The notes under the pieces were generated by a model. The model searched no databases. It worked only from the letters and a program-made list of their open reading frames with translations, and was not told where the DNA came from. From Dryas octopetala (lineage: Eukaryota > Streptophyta > Magnoliopsida > Rosales > Rosaceae), in the NCBI GenBank assembly GCA_963921425.1, contig OY992833.1:31668698-31732697 (forward strand): a stretch of 64,000 nucleotides of DNA, written 5' to 3'. The translations under genes were made by a program, and so were the position numbers. How positions within the stretch are numbered: position 1 is the first letter of the stretch; every line of letters begins with the position of its first letter. Of the stretch, positions 1 through 12,300 are shown piece by piece.

Positions 1-98
1 AATTCAATTCATTTCCTCAATTTGATCCATTTGCACAAGTACACTTGTGGGTTTCATTTAGAAAATCAATTACAATCGATTTTTGGGTGTGGGAGTAG

Positions 99-1161
<1,063 letters not shown>

Positions 1162-1514
1162 AACCTCGTCGATGATCACCCTCTCCATGCGCGTACGCGC
1201 GTCCAAGTGTCAAAAATAAAACAACTTTTATTTATTTCAATATTACCGAAATGTCTTGTTATTGATTCATTCATATAATCATATGTAATAATGTAACCTT
1301 AATTATACAGTGATTTGTACAATAAATTATCATTAAATAATTTGAGGAAGAGGATGGAAAGATAAGTCAAAAGCCGATAGTTTGTCTTCCATCTCTCTAA
1401 AACGGTCTCTATTTATCCTTTTGTCAGTTTTTTTTTTAGTCGAAGACTATGGTATTTGAGGGCCATTGTATTGAGCATGTGTTTTACTTTCTCTTCTGTT
1501 GTATTGTTTGAAGG
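1162..1514. other. Peroxidase 3' flank, no gene seen
   Basis: AT-rich 3' flank of the peroxidase gene. AATAAA-like sequences near 1215 and 1320 could serve as polyadenylation signals. No coding potential is visible. Confidence 0.5.
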
Positions 1515-1800
1515 CTTATTAGCACATTTGCCCCTTGACTTTTAGGTGTTTTCTCACTTTACCCCCTGAACTTTATTTGTCTCATATAACCCCTGAACTT
1601 TTATGCCGTTTCCCACGTTACCCGATTCCGTCAACTCCGTCAATAACCCCGTTAGAAATGCTGACGTGGCGTCTACGTGGCAGGGTAATTTCGTCTTTTC
1701 AGCCATAAAGGACCAATCTTTGCCATGTGTGTGCCACGTGGTAATTTGTGGGACCCAATATGCCATGTTGGCAACTAAAATTTAATTAAATCAAAAATTT
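1515..1800. repeat. Dispersed plant repeat arm (MULE/MITE-like), incomplete
   Basis: The stretch repeats a phrase of the form CCCCTGAACTTTTA about every 35-45 bases, followed by CCGTCAA and GACGTGG motifs. From general knowledge, such text is typical of the arms of abundant Mutator-like non-autonomous elements in plant genomes. The partner arm is not visible, probably because the sequence runs into the purine tract and the gap. The small open frames here are not credible genes. Confidence 0.45.
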
Positions 1801-1836
1801 TAATTTTTTTTAAAAACTTTCTCTGGATTGTGCAAT

Positions 1837-2265
1837 GGGGCTGAGGAGGGGGAGGAGGGGAGGGGGAGGGGCAGGGGGGAGTGGGGCGGAGAGAACGGGG
1901 AGGGGGTGAGGGATGTNNNNNNNNNNNNNNNNNNNNNNNNNNNNNNNNNNNNNNNNNNNNNNNNNNNNNNNNNNNNNNNNNNNNNNNNNNNNNNNNNNNN
2001 NNNNNNNNNNNNNNNNNNNNNNNNNNNNNNNNNNNNNNNNNNNNNNNNNNNNNNNNNNNNNNNNNNNNNNNNNNNNNNNNNNNNNNNNNNNNNNNNNNNN
2101 NNNNNNNNNNNNNNNNAAGAAAGAAAAGGGAAGGAAGGAAAGAAAAGGGAGAAAAAAAAAAGAAAGGAAAAAAAGAAAAAGAAGGAAAGAAAAAGAAGAA
2201 GAAAAAAAGAAAAGAAAAAAAGAAAAAGAAGAAGAAAAAAAAAAGTAAGAAAGAGAAAAAAAATT
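1837..2265. other. Polypurine tract broken by a 200-N assembly gap
   Basis: Bases 1837-1916 are almost pure G and A, with many runs of three to six G. Bases 1917-2116 are N. Bases 2117-2265 are almost pure A and G (AAG/AAAG type). One strand is therefore nearly all purine for at least 230 known bases on both sides of the gap. The 200-N length looks like a placeholder. Open frames across it come from absent stop codons in simple sequence and are not genes. Confidence 0.85.
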
Positions 2266-2277
2266 AAAAGGTTTAGG

Positions 2278-2645
2278 GTAGATTGGAGTTTGGGGCCTTT
2301 GAGCAATTGTAAAGAAAATAAAATAGTTTGGGTTTTTATTTGGTTTTTTTGGAGTTTCATTTAGTTGTTTTTAAACCCTAAATTTGTAAACTCTAATATA
2401 TTTCAAATTTTCAATATAAAAAATAATTTAAAATACTCTAAAGAGCCTAAACCTTAATATCATATACCATATCCTAGTTTGAGGTTTTTGGGCAATTGAA
2501 AAAAAAATGATTTGAGATTTCGTTTGGCCGTGTTGGAGTTTCGTTTAATTGTTTTTAAACCCTAAACCAATAAACTCTAATACATTTTTATATAAAAAAT
2601 AATTAAAAATATCCTAAAGGACCTAAACCCTAATATTCTATACGA
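2278..2645. repeat. Two imperfect direct repeats of about 185 bp
   Basis: The segment from about 2285 to 2455 (GGAGTTTGGGGCCTTTGAGC, then GTTTTTAAACCCTAAA, then CTAAAGAGCCTAAACC) recurs in altered form from about 2480 to 2640, with the same order of landmarks. Both copies are non-coding. Nothing else is recognisable from 2646 to 3237 apart from AT-rich DNA and a cluster of CGAAATTTCC-like words near 2940-3010. Confidence 0.6.
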
Positions 2646-3237
2646 TATCTTAAATAATATAGAGTATAGATTATAAAGTATATAGAATTTAGTGTATATA
2701 TTATAGAGTATAAATAATATATTAATTTTATTTATTCATGATACTAATTTTATTTCATAGTATTTGTCTCCAGCGCGCATTATATTCATCACATATCACA
2801 TGAAACCTACCATATAATTTGGTTTTTTTCAATGTTTTTTATCAATGTAGTAGATAATATGTTAAATAAACATATTGTGAAGTTTCATTCAAAATTTCCG
2901 TATTTTGATAATAATTTCTATCGTTTCCGTCGCATTTTTGTCGAAATTTAAAAATCTTCGAAATTTCCGTCGAAATTTCCATCGAAATTTACTCGAAACC
3001 CGAAATTTTATTCCTTGGTTTTAAGGTAATATTATAATTTCATAAAAAAAAAAAAATTAAGCAAATTAGGGATTTACGCATGTTCCAGTTGAATTGTTCA
3101 AATCATTTTTTCTTGGCATTTAACTTGAAGCGCTTACTTTTTTTTTGGTGAGAATGGGGACAAAGGCCCAAAAAAAAAAAAAAAAAAATTACAGTGTAGC
3201 CCAACTTCAAATCATGTTTCTCTATATTTGGGCCCTA

Positions 3238-3630
3238 GAATGATCACAATTGGGGTGCATGAAAACATATATAATCAAAACATCTTTTGATTGAGGTCTC
3301 GGTTTCTTTTTCTCATATGCAGGTGGATCTTCCAGACGATGTTGTATCTTGCATACACAGAGTTGGCCGAACTGCTCGTTATCATTCTGGGGGGCGATCA
3401 GTTTTATTTCTGCTGCCATCAGAAATAAAAATGCTTGAGAAATCAAGCAGCAGCAAAAATACCCATACAGTGCATAAAGGTTATATATATAATGCTGGAC
3501 GTGTACATGATGGGTATAAATTTGTTATGAATTCGCAATATCTTGTTATGAATTTCCTTCATAATAGCATTAAGGTTGATTTTAGCATTAGCATGCTGCA
3601 TGCGTAGCTATTAAAATTGCTAAGGAAGAT
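3238..3630 (+). pseudogene. RH32 DEAD-box helicase fragment (exon 5 plus flanks), broken
   Basis: Bases 3323-3478 copy exon 5 of the intact helicase gene (19182-19337), including the HRVGRTAR motif VI, with the same AG acceptor in front. An extra base after the ATGCTTGAG stretch shifts the frame. The copy of intron 3 sequence (3239-3260 matches 18816-18836) is joined directly to the end of intron 4, so exon 4 is deleted. After the exon the sequence jumps to DNA matching the region downstream of the intact gene (3490-3630 matches about 21353-21510). All other exons are missing. This is a relic left by segmental duplication and subsequent deletion, not a gene. Confidence 0.9.
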
Positions 3631-4659
3631 TGACCAACCCCCAAACCCAACCCTTAACTTCTCCACGTATTTATCGGAAGTCTCTTGTCAGACCACCTTT
3701 TCCATTTCTCCACGTTAACTAAACCAACTGAACTGGGGTTAAATATTGAGCAAACCAAACGATCAAAAATTGATTTGAAATACTAAGTAATCAAATCAAA
3801 AGTTCAAAACCAAAGGAAAAGACATAGATAAGTGAGAGACTCTTCCATGCCCATAGAAGATATTTTCTAGACAAGTACATGATCATTAAGTTACCGACAT
3901 TGTTGATTGGTAATGGCGCCTTAATAAAAAAGAAAAGTGAGTGGCCCAAAAAAAAAAAAGGTTAAAAAGGACAAGTCAATGAATTATACATGAACAAAGT
4001 AGCTTTCATAATAGTTACACCTTTAGTTTGGGGGAGGCATAATTATGTGGCTTTCAGCTTTGAAGATAAAAAGATTAGCGATTGAAAAGATACCTACTAA
4101 GTACTACTGTACTAGCATATCATATTATATAATTTATAGATGGATAGATAAATAATTTATACGTCATCACATGACGATCATTCATATTCTGCCCATCCGA
4201 ATCTTGGATTAGAACATGCATATACAAGACATTTAAATTGGCAGCACTAGTTGGCAAGAAAGAAATAATGAGCAGTTTCTTTTTAGAAATAAGAAATTGA
4301 TTTTCATAATATGGGATTATGGGCAGCAAATACTTTCGTGCAAATTTTGTTATCCAAAAAGAACTGTCCGACTAATTTTGTAATTTTCAATTCTAAGTAT
4401 AAAAGGAGGACCTTTTAAGGTCAAGTCGAGGGGAGTACGGACGAGCCAATTGTTCTATATAGCTTCCCCTGTAAGCAGAAGCTTTTCATTTCGTCCAAAG
4501 AAAAAAAAAAAGAAAAAGTAGAAGCTTTTCATTTTTCATACCATATTACCATTCTCTTATGAGGGTTTTGCTTTTGCTTTTGCTTGCCATTTGATTGCTG
4601 AATGGGAATGCCTTATCCTTTGGTGAAAGCTGTAACTTCCTAAAGTATATATTTCTTGC
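3631..4659. other. Upstream region of giant-gene copy 1, paralogous to 21510-22690
   Basis: This spacer aligns along most of its length with 21510-22690, upstream of the second giant gene. Shared landmarks include ATGGCGCCTTAATAAA, TTTAGTTTGGGGGAGGCATA and GCTGTCCGACTAATTTTGTA. It is probably the promoter-proximal part of the duplicated unit. The word AAGTATAAAA occurs in both copies (near 4395 and 22494) and could be a TATA element, but this is a guess. No coding sequence is seen. Confidence 0.6.
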
Positions 4660-4661
4660 TG

Positions 4662-5105
4662 AATAATACCTGAGTCACCCTTGGTACCTCAAGGTCACTC
4701 TATTTTTTTAAATTCTGATTTTAACAATATCGATGTATAATCGAAACCGTTTATTTTTTAGATTACTTATTATACATCTTTTTTACAAAAAATTAACTCA
4801 ATAAAAAATTATTTGATTATATAATTGTTGTCGATTAAATAAAAAAAAATCAATAATTTGGTAAAAAAATTACTCTTTAATTAAAAATTATTTATTTATT
4901 TTATTTAATTAATAACAGTTATATAATTAAACGATTTCTGATTAATTTGATTTTTTGTAAAAATAATCTTTAATATATTATCTAAAAAGTGAATGGATAT
5001 GATCATACAATGACATTGCCAAAATTAAAATTTTAGGAAATTGAGTGCCAAAATTAAAATTTTAGGAAATTGAGTGACCCACCCCAAGGTGATCCTTGTA
5101 TCGTT
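4662..5105. mobile_element. Foldback MITE inserted upstream of giant-gene copy 1
   Basis: The paralogous sequence near 22690 runs straight from TATATTTCTT to TTCTGTAATGCATGG. Here about 440 extra bases sit between the same landmarks. The insert is a long imperfect inverted repeat. Its left arm starts near ACCTGAGTCACCCTTGG and its right arm ends near CCAAGGTGATCCTTG. The arms continue inward through AT-rich sequence such as TTTTTAGAT and ACAAAAAAT. A direct repeat of about 29 bases with the core CCAAAATTAAAATTTTAGG lies at the right. The exact ends and the target duplication are unclear. Confidence 0.75.
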
Positions 5106-5343
5106 CTTTCTGTAATGCATGGCAGCAGATTCCTAGACTTCTGTTTTCATAGTTCCTTTTTTCTTGAAACCCATTTCTTTAGTTTTTCTCTCTAAGTAGC
5201 TTTGTGGCAAAGAAATCCAATATCTCTTCTCTCTTCAAGAGGGTTTTAGTGAACTGGGTTCATAAACATATGCTTTTCATTGAATGCAAATAAGAGAAGT
5301 TAGTGTGGGAGACAGAGGGAGAGTCACTGAGTGAGAGGAGGTG

Positions 5344-6347
5344 ATGGAAGGTTCAGACAAGAAAAAGACTGAAACTGATAGTTTCACTGATATTGTGTTT
5401 TCTTGGTCTATTGAAGACATTTATAATGATGATCTCTACAAGAACAAGGTATTTGCTTCTGCTTTTATTTGTAAAATCTACTCCTCGTGTCTGTGTTAAA
5501 AAATGGTATCTTTTTATCTTCCATTGTCATCATTCTCGTTGCTCTGTTTCTTAAGATTTTGATGCGATTGTTATGGCAGCTTTTCCTTGGAATGCTTAGT
5601 TGCAAAGACCCACAAAAAGAAAGTTTTTTACAACCTTGATAAACAATCCATATAGTTTAGGTTTTGGTCTTGACTCTTGAATGCTTATGCTTACTATGAA
5701 AGGAGGATTACTATTAGAGTATCACACTTTTCTTTAGTGGCCTTGACTCGGATAGGACGAAGCCCGTTTCAGTTTTTGAATTTTCCCTCATACTTTCGCC
5801 TACTAAATGTAATGATGATTGTAGAGCTTCTCCTTTTCTGTGTCTGTCCATCTGCTTCTCTTCTCTGTACGGCTCTTTGTTTGTTAGTTTATCATACCCA
5901 TAAACAAAATGGGCAAATGGAAAGTGTGTATATTTTGCTTGTATGCATATATAATTACTTCAGGTCAAAAACCTTCAGAATAATTAAAAAAACTCATATT
6001 TTGACAAATTAATGTTGGTTTGTTAGCCTCCTCAATTCCATTATTATAATACCAATTACCAAGATATTTAGAAGTATAATTTGGAGACCTCGATTGATCA
6101 GGCTGACTTAATTTACAATCATTTTGTAATTTAACATGCTTTTCAAGACATCCTACTCTAAATTTTATTGTGATATTCTTTTGCTGTGATTTATGAGCTG
6201 ATGTACAACATATTTTGTATGAGACATCCTCATGCCCTGGTTAGCACTTTCTTACTTCTGAGGACTGCGGATACAAGCTATTTGAGCTTTTATCATCTCC
6301 TCATGAAAGGTTATTTATACGTATATCATACAAGTAGCACTCTTTGC

Positions 6348-6386
<39 letters not shown>

Positions 6387-9300
6387 CTATAGATATAATT
6401 ATATATATATATTTTTTTTGAAGGTGGAAAAGGTTAATCCTGAATCATTTCCGTCAGTTCAACATTACTTTGGGTCTTATGCATATCCCTTATTGGATGA
6501 AACTCGAGCTCAATTGCAATCCAGTATGCAAGCTATGGACAGAGCACCATTTGGTGAAGTTATTGCAATTGAAGAATCGGAGCCTTATGGAACACAGCTA
6601 TATGATATCCAGGTTGATTTCTGGAGAAACATGTCCAGTGATTGCAGCAAGGAACCTTACAAAACTCTACCTGGAGATGTTTTTGTTTTAGCAGATGCTA
6701 AACCAGAAACTGCTCCTGATTTGCAGAAGTTAGGGAGATCATGGGCATTTGCAATAGTCACTGAAGTTTCCAAAAATAAGAACGAGGATGCTGGAACTTC
6801 TCTTTATTTTAAAGTCAAAGCATCGAAAGAGTTTGAAGTCAATAATGGCATTCTGACATCAATCTCTATAGTTTTCTTAGTAAACATAACTCCCAACTTA
6901 AGAATATGGAAAGCCATGCATATGTGCAGCAGTGCTAGATGGAAGGTACAATTTATGGTTTCTCTTCTTTATGGTTTTTCTCTTTTTCCCCCCTCTAATT
7001 TCCAATAACCTTTTACTGTGACAATGCTCAATACTTTTTTTTTCCCCAATTGTTAGGTGCTGTTCAGTGATAACTTTATGAAATCATTCAAAAAACTGAA
7101 GTCATTCCGAATGAAGATGTCCGTAATGAATCTTCTACTTATGCTTTCCACTGGCTGGAGACCCAAGAAAAGAAATGTATACACAATTTGTAAAAGCTCG
7201 TCGATGATCTCAATGCAATTTGAGGTTGATGGTCTATATATTGTTTGCACCACGGACATAGTAAAAGATTTGAGATACATGCAAGTGTTAAAGTTCTGGG
7301 ACATACTGCCTGATCTATGCGATATCCAAAAATTGGTAGATCAATTAGACTGTATATTTAAGAGATATACAGATGGTTTTATCAATCTCTGCAGGAAAAA
7401 ATGTCTGGAAGGGTATGTTGCTTTGTATTCTAGAATTCTGAATTGTTGCACCTTGAACTTATAATATGTTTCCTTCTTGGAATAATATAAATATAATCAT
7501 TCGTCTAATTGTTTTTCAAAATGCTGCTGAACTTTTCTGGTTTGTCTTTTGTTACCAGTGATGTGGAAATTCCAGGGAGCTGGCCACTGTCTTTGGATGT
7601 TTCCCGGTTTAAAGATCTTAGCATCACCCATATCCCAAGTGATTTAGTTGGCGACTCTTCTGAAAATAGAAGTTATGTTGAGAATTCAAAGGTCAGGGAT
7701 AGCTTGCTGCTGAAGAAATTCTACTCCTTATCATCTGGGGCAGTGAACCTTTTGCTGTCTGGTCGTGAGGACAGAGAATTAGATCTCCCCTTTGAAGTTA
7801 CAGACCAAGAAATGGAGATCATTCTTTATAATAGAAGTACATTTGTACTAGGACGGTCGGGGACTGGAAAGACAACTGTTTTAGCTATGAAGTTATATCA
7901 GAAAGAACAGCAGCACCACCATATGGCAGAGGAAGGATTGCATGGTGTTGGGAGCCATTCATTCTGGCACGATAGTCCGAATAACAAGGTTTCTGAAGCT
8001 ACTAATGTGACTGTTTTGCGCCAGCTTTTTGTGACAGTCAGTTCTAAACTCTGTTTTGCTGTCAAGCGACATGTGTTGCACTTAAAAAGGTGCGTACACT
8101 ATTCGACAAAATGACGTATGCTTCTTTTTATTTCTTTAAAAATAGTGGTTTGTTGTCTCTGTATATATTTCTACTGAACTCTTTAGTTCAAATGCACCAT
8201 ATTTCTTCTTTTAACATTAGATGTTTTAGAAAATTTATGTTCTGGATGAACTTGCTGCTCTGCTACAATGTAAAAAATGTTACCATATACTTGCTTTCTG
8301 TTGATCATAAATGGATACTTCATACTTGTATAGTACCTCTGTACCTGTATATATGTGCGTACATTTATGTGTATATATTGGGTAAATGTTTGATATACAA
8401 TTATACACACACACATATATGAATTTTGAAAGAAAAACAATAATTATTTTTCATTCATATCTTGTATCTTTGGACAAATTTTTCGTCATTTTTATAAAAG
8501 TTTTAACCTTGATATACATGCATTTTATGTTAATTTCCACCCCATTTTATAATACCATGCTTCCTGATCATCCAGATGAAGATCTTTAAAATTAGTTTTA
8601 GTTGCTTCTGATGTTACCATGGCAAATCATCTCATACTTGTGATATTCGTTTCAACATTAAACGTTAACTTCATGTGCCTCTGGAAGATGAATAATTTTA
8701 AGAATTTTAACTTTGTACGTCTGCAGTTTGGCTTGTGGTGGAAGCCATTCAGCTCAATGCAGTTTGATTAATATGGATGAGTTTGATGATGAGGAAGCAC
8801 AATTAAGGGGTATCCCTGATTCTTTTCTTGATATTTCGTCGAAGTGTTATCCTCTTTTCATAACATTCCATAAGTTCTTGATGATGCTTGATGGAAGTTT
8901 GAGCGATTCATACTTTGAAAGATTCCTTGGCATTACGAAACTTCCTCACGGTCGAGTGCAAAGTTCAAGATCAGTTGCGCTGCAGGCCTTTCTAAGGACA
9001 AAGGAGGTCAATTACGAGAGGTTTAGTTCATCGTATTGGCCTCATTTTAATACCGAGTTAACAAAGAAGCTTGACGCTTCAAGAGTCTTTACTGAGATTA
9101 TTTCTCATATAAAAGGTGGCCTAGGAGCCATGGGAGCAGGTGATGGAAAACTCAGTCGGGACAGTTATGTTCAAATGTCAGAGGGCCGGGCTTCCAGTTT
9201 AAGCAAGCAGAAGAGAGAGATCGTATATGATATATTTCAGATTTATGAAAAAATGAAGATGATGAATGGTGAATTTGATATTGCTGATTTTGTAAATGAT

Positions 9301-12300
9301 ATTCACCATCGACTCAAACGTGAAAAATTTGAGGGTGATAAGATTGATTTCATATACATTGATGAGGTTCAGGATCTTACCATGAGCCAAATTGCACTGT
9401 TCAAGCATGTCTGCAGTAATGTTGAAGAGGGTTTTGTTTTTTCTGGTGATACAGCCCAAACTATTGCAAGGGGCATTGATTTTAAATTCCAAGATATACG
9501 ACATCTGTTCTATGAGAAGTTTCTATTGGAGTCAAGAAGAAAGATGCATCATGAACAAAAATATAATGGACAAATCTCAGAAATATTTCATTTGACACAA
9601 AACTTCCGAAGCCATGATGGTATACTGAAGTTGTTGCAAAGCATTATTGAACTACTTTATCGGTTTTTCCCCTTCTCTATTGATGTGTTAAAACCTGAAA
9701 TGAGTCTGATATATGGCGAAGCACCAGTTTTGCTCTATTCTGGTGAAAATGAAAATGTATTTGTGAAGTTTTTTGGAAATAACGAAACAGTTGCTGGCAC
9801 TATAGTTGGCTTTGGTGCGGAGCAGGTTATTTTGGTTCGTGATGCTAGTGCCCGAAAGGAAATCTCCAAATCCATAGGGAAGCGAGCGCTTGTTCTTACT
9901 ATATTGGAGTGCAAGGGCCTAGAGTTTCAGGTGACTAATATTTGTTTACTCTTACAGAAGTTAATGTCATCGAGGATTTTAATTTAACAGGTTATGTGCT
10001 GTTGTGGTTCTCAATTACTTCTACCATGCAAAGTTCTTCCATTTTTTTTTCTTATTTCTCTTTCTTTCAACTTTTTTCTGGCTATGCCTTCCAACAGTAA
10101 TTTTGTATAAGATACTGGTTCACATCCAAAATTGAAAAGAAAAGTTGTTGCAAAAGTTATTAAATTATTAATACTTTTGGTTCCAGTTGATGCTGTAATG
10201 TGTTTGAAATCTTATTTTGGTTCATTCATAGCATCTATATGTCCCTTTTGTAGGATGTTGTCTTGTACAACTTTTTCGGATCATCACCCCTGAAAAATCA
10301 ATGGAGGGTGATATATGATTTCATGAAGGAACAAGATTTGCTGGACTCCACTTTACCTAAGCGCTTTCCAAGTTTTAATGATGCCAAACACAACATGTTG
10401 TGCTCCGAACTGAAGCAGTTATATGTTGCTGTCTCTCGTACGAGACAACGATTGTGGATTTATGAGAATGTAGAAGAGCTTTCCAATCCTATGTTTGACT
10501 ATTGGATAAAGAAATGTCTTGTACAAGTTAGACAATTTGATGATTCAGTTGCACAGGTTATGCAAGTTGAAAGCACTCCAGAACAGTGGAAATCATGTGG
10601 CATCAAGGTTTGCTTAATCATAACAGCAGTAGTGATAGTGATGTTGATGAGATTAACAATAGTAACATTTTTTCTCTTTTTTGATAGTATTATTCTCGTC
10701 ATTATAAGAACCATATACATTATCTTTATGATTATCATAACTTTTCTTATTATCATCATTACTACCGTACGTTGTTCTAACAACATTGTATTCAACAAAT
10801 ATTAGTGTAACTCATTTATTTTGTTAATTTCTTGCAGCTATATCATGAGCGCAACTACAAAATGGCCAGAATGTGCTTTGATAGATCTGGGGATGCTGTT
10901 TGGGAAAGAAGGTCTAAAGCTGCCGAGCTAAAAGTTAAGGCTGACCATATGCGCACTTCAAATCCGGAAGTGGCTAATGCCATCCTTAGGGAAGCTGCTT
11001 TAATATTTGAAGATATAGGGCAGTCTGTTTCCGCTGCCAGTTGCTTTTATGATTTGGGGGAGTATGAACAAGCAGGTATGAGGTTAACATCTGTTGTCTT
11101 TATCCTGTGAGCATTTATGTCACAGTGAAATGCCTCTTGTGTTGTGTGGCACCTTTTATGATATCTTTTGTTGCACTTGAATCTACAAATTCGTTGCTTG
11201 TATCCGTTTGAAGATTTTATTGGTGCAGGTAATATTTATTTGAATAAATGCGATGAACCTGAACTTGAAAGAGCTGGGGAATGCTTTTTTCTAGCTGGAT
11301 GTTATGCGCTTGCGGCAGATGTGTATTCGAGGGGAAATTTTTTCTCTGAGTGCCTGACTTCTTGTTTGCAAGGAAAACTATTTGACATAGGTTTGGAATA
11401 CATCAAGTATTGGAAACAACAAGCAACCGAAGAGTATGCTCTGGCTAGACAAGGAAATGGGGCTGATAAAATTGAACTTGAATTTCTTGAGAGTTGCGCA
11501 TATCACTATTACAAGGGCAATGATGACAGATCCAAGATGCAAATGGTTAAGGATGAAATGTTATCTGCTCGAAAATTTTTGGATCCTCTTATATCTTCAA
11601 GTACCACAAAGTATTTGTGGGAAGAAAAATTGACTGATAATCTTAAAAAGGCTGCAGAAAAAAAATATAAGAAGGAGCTTTCTATTGATTCACTGGTGTA
11701 TTTTTGGAATAATTGGAAGGAGAAAATTGTATTCCTGATTGAATATCTAAGATATTTTGAAATTGCAGACTCTAATGAGTACAGAAATTATGGAGACTTC
11801 TTTTTGAATTACTTAGGAGTGTGGAGGCACTTTCATGGTGATCTGAATCTGGTCTATCTTTCACTCATTTCTGATGTTGATTGGGTGAGAAGTGTTGATA
11901 AAAGTTTGTTTAGAAGTAATGGGGAGTTAGTCTCTATTGATGTTCATCAGCTTGTTTTGGATGCTCAGAGTTATTGGAGTTCAGAAATGCTTTCTCTTGG
12001 CATTAGGGTTTTGGACAAGCTTGAAGCGCTTTACAATTTCCTAATCAATAATTCCGATTCCATGTTCTGCCAAATCTGGTCTCTTATCCGGATCTATGAG
12101 ACTGCAATATATCTTTTGGAATCCAAAATTCTGAAGCGGAGCTATCGAGATGCTGAGACACTGCATAGATTTGTTAAGTTGTCGACTGAGAATGTTGTTT
12201 CTTACATATTTCCTTTAGATTGGAGGCTATCATCAAGAGAGAGTATCATTTCTCTAAGACGATCTGATGCTTGTAAGAATTTACTGAAACAAGTCATGGT

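Noticed and set aside
1800-2364. Long open frames on both strands across the run of Ns
   Set aside because: They exist only because Ns and A/G-only sequence contain no stop codons. The residues on either side are Lys/Glu/Gly or Phe/Leu simple repeats.
3287-3607. A 106-codon frame with a helicase motif, as a small gene
   Set aside because: It is an RH32 exon copy with intron sequence read through before it and a frameshift after motif VI. No start codon or other helicase motif is present.
5677-6012. A 111-codon frame between the first two exons of giant-gene copy 1
   Set aside because: It lies in intron 1; the paralogous intron of copy 2 has only shorter, shifted frames, so it is not conserved.
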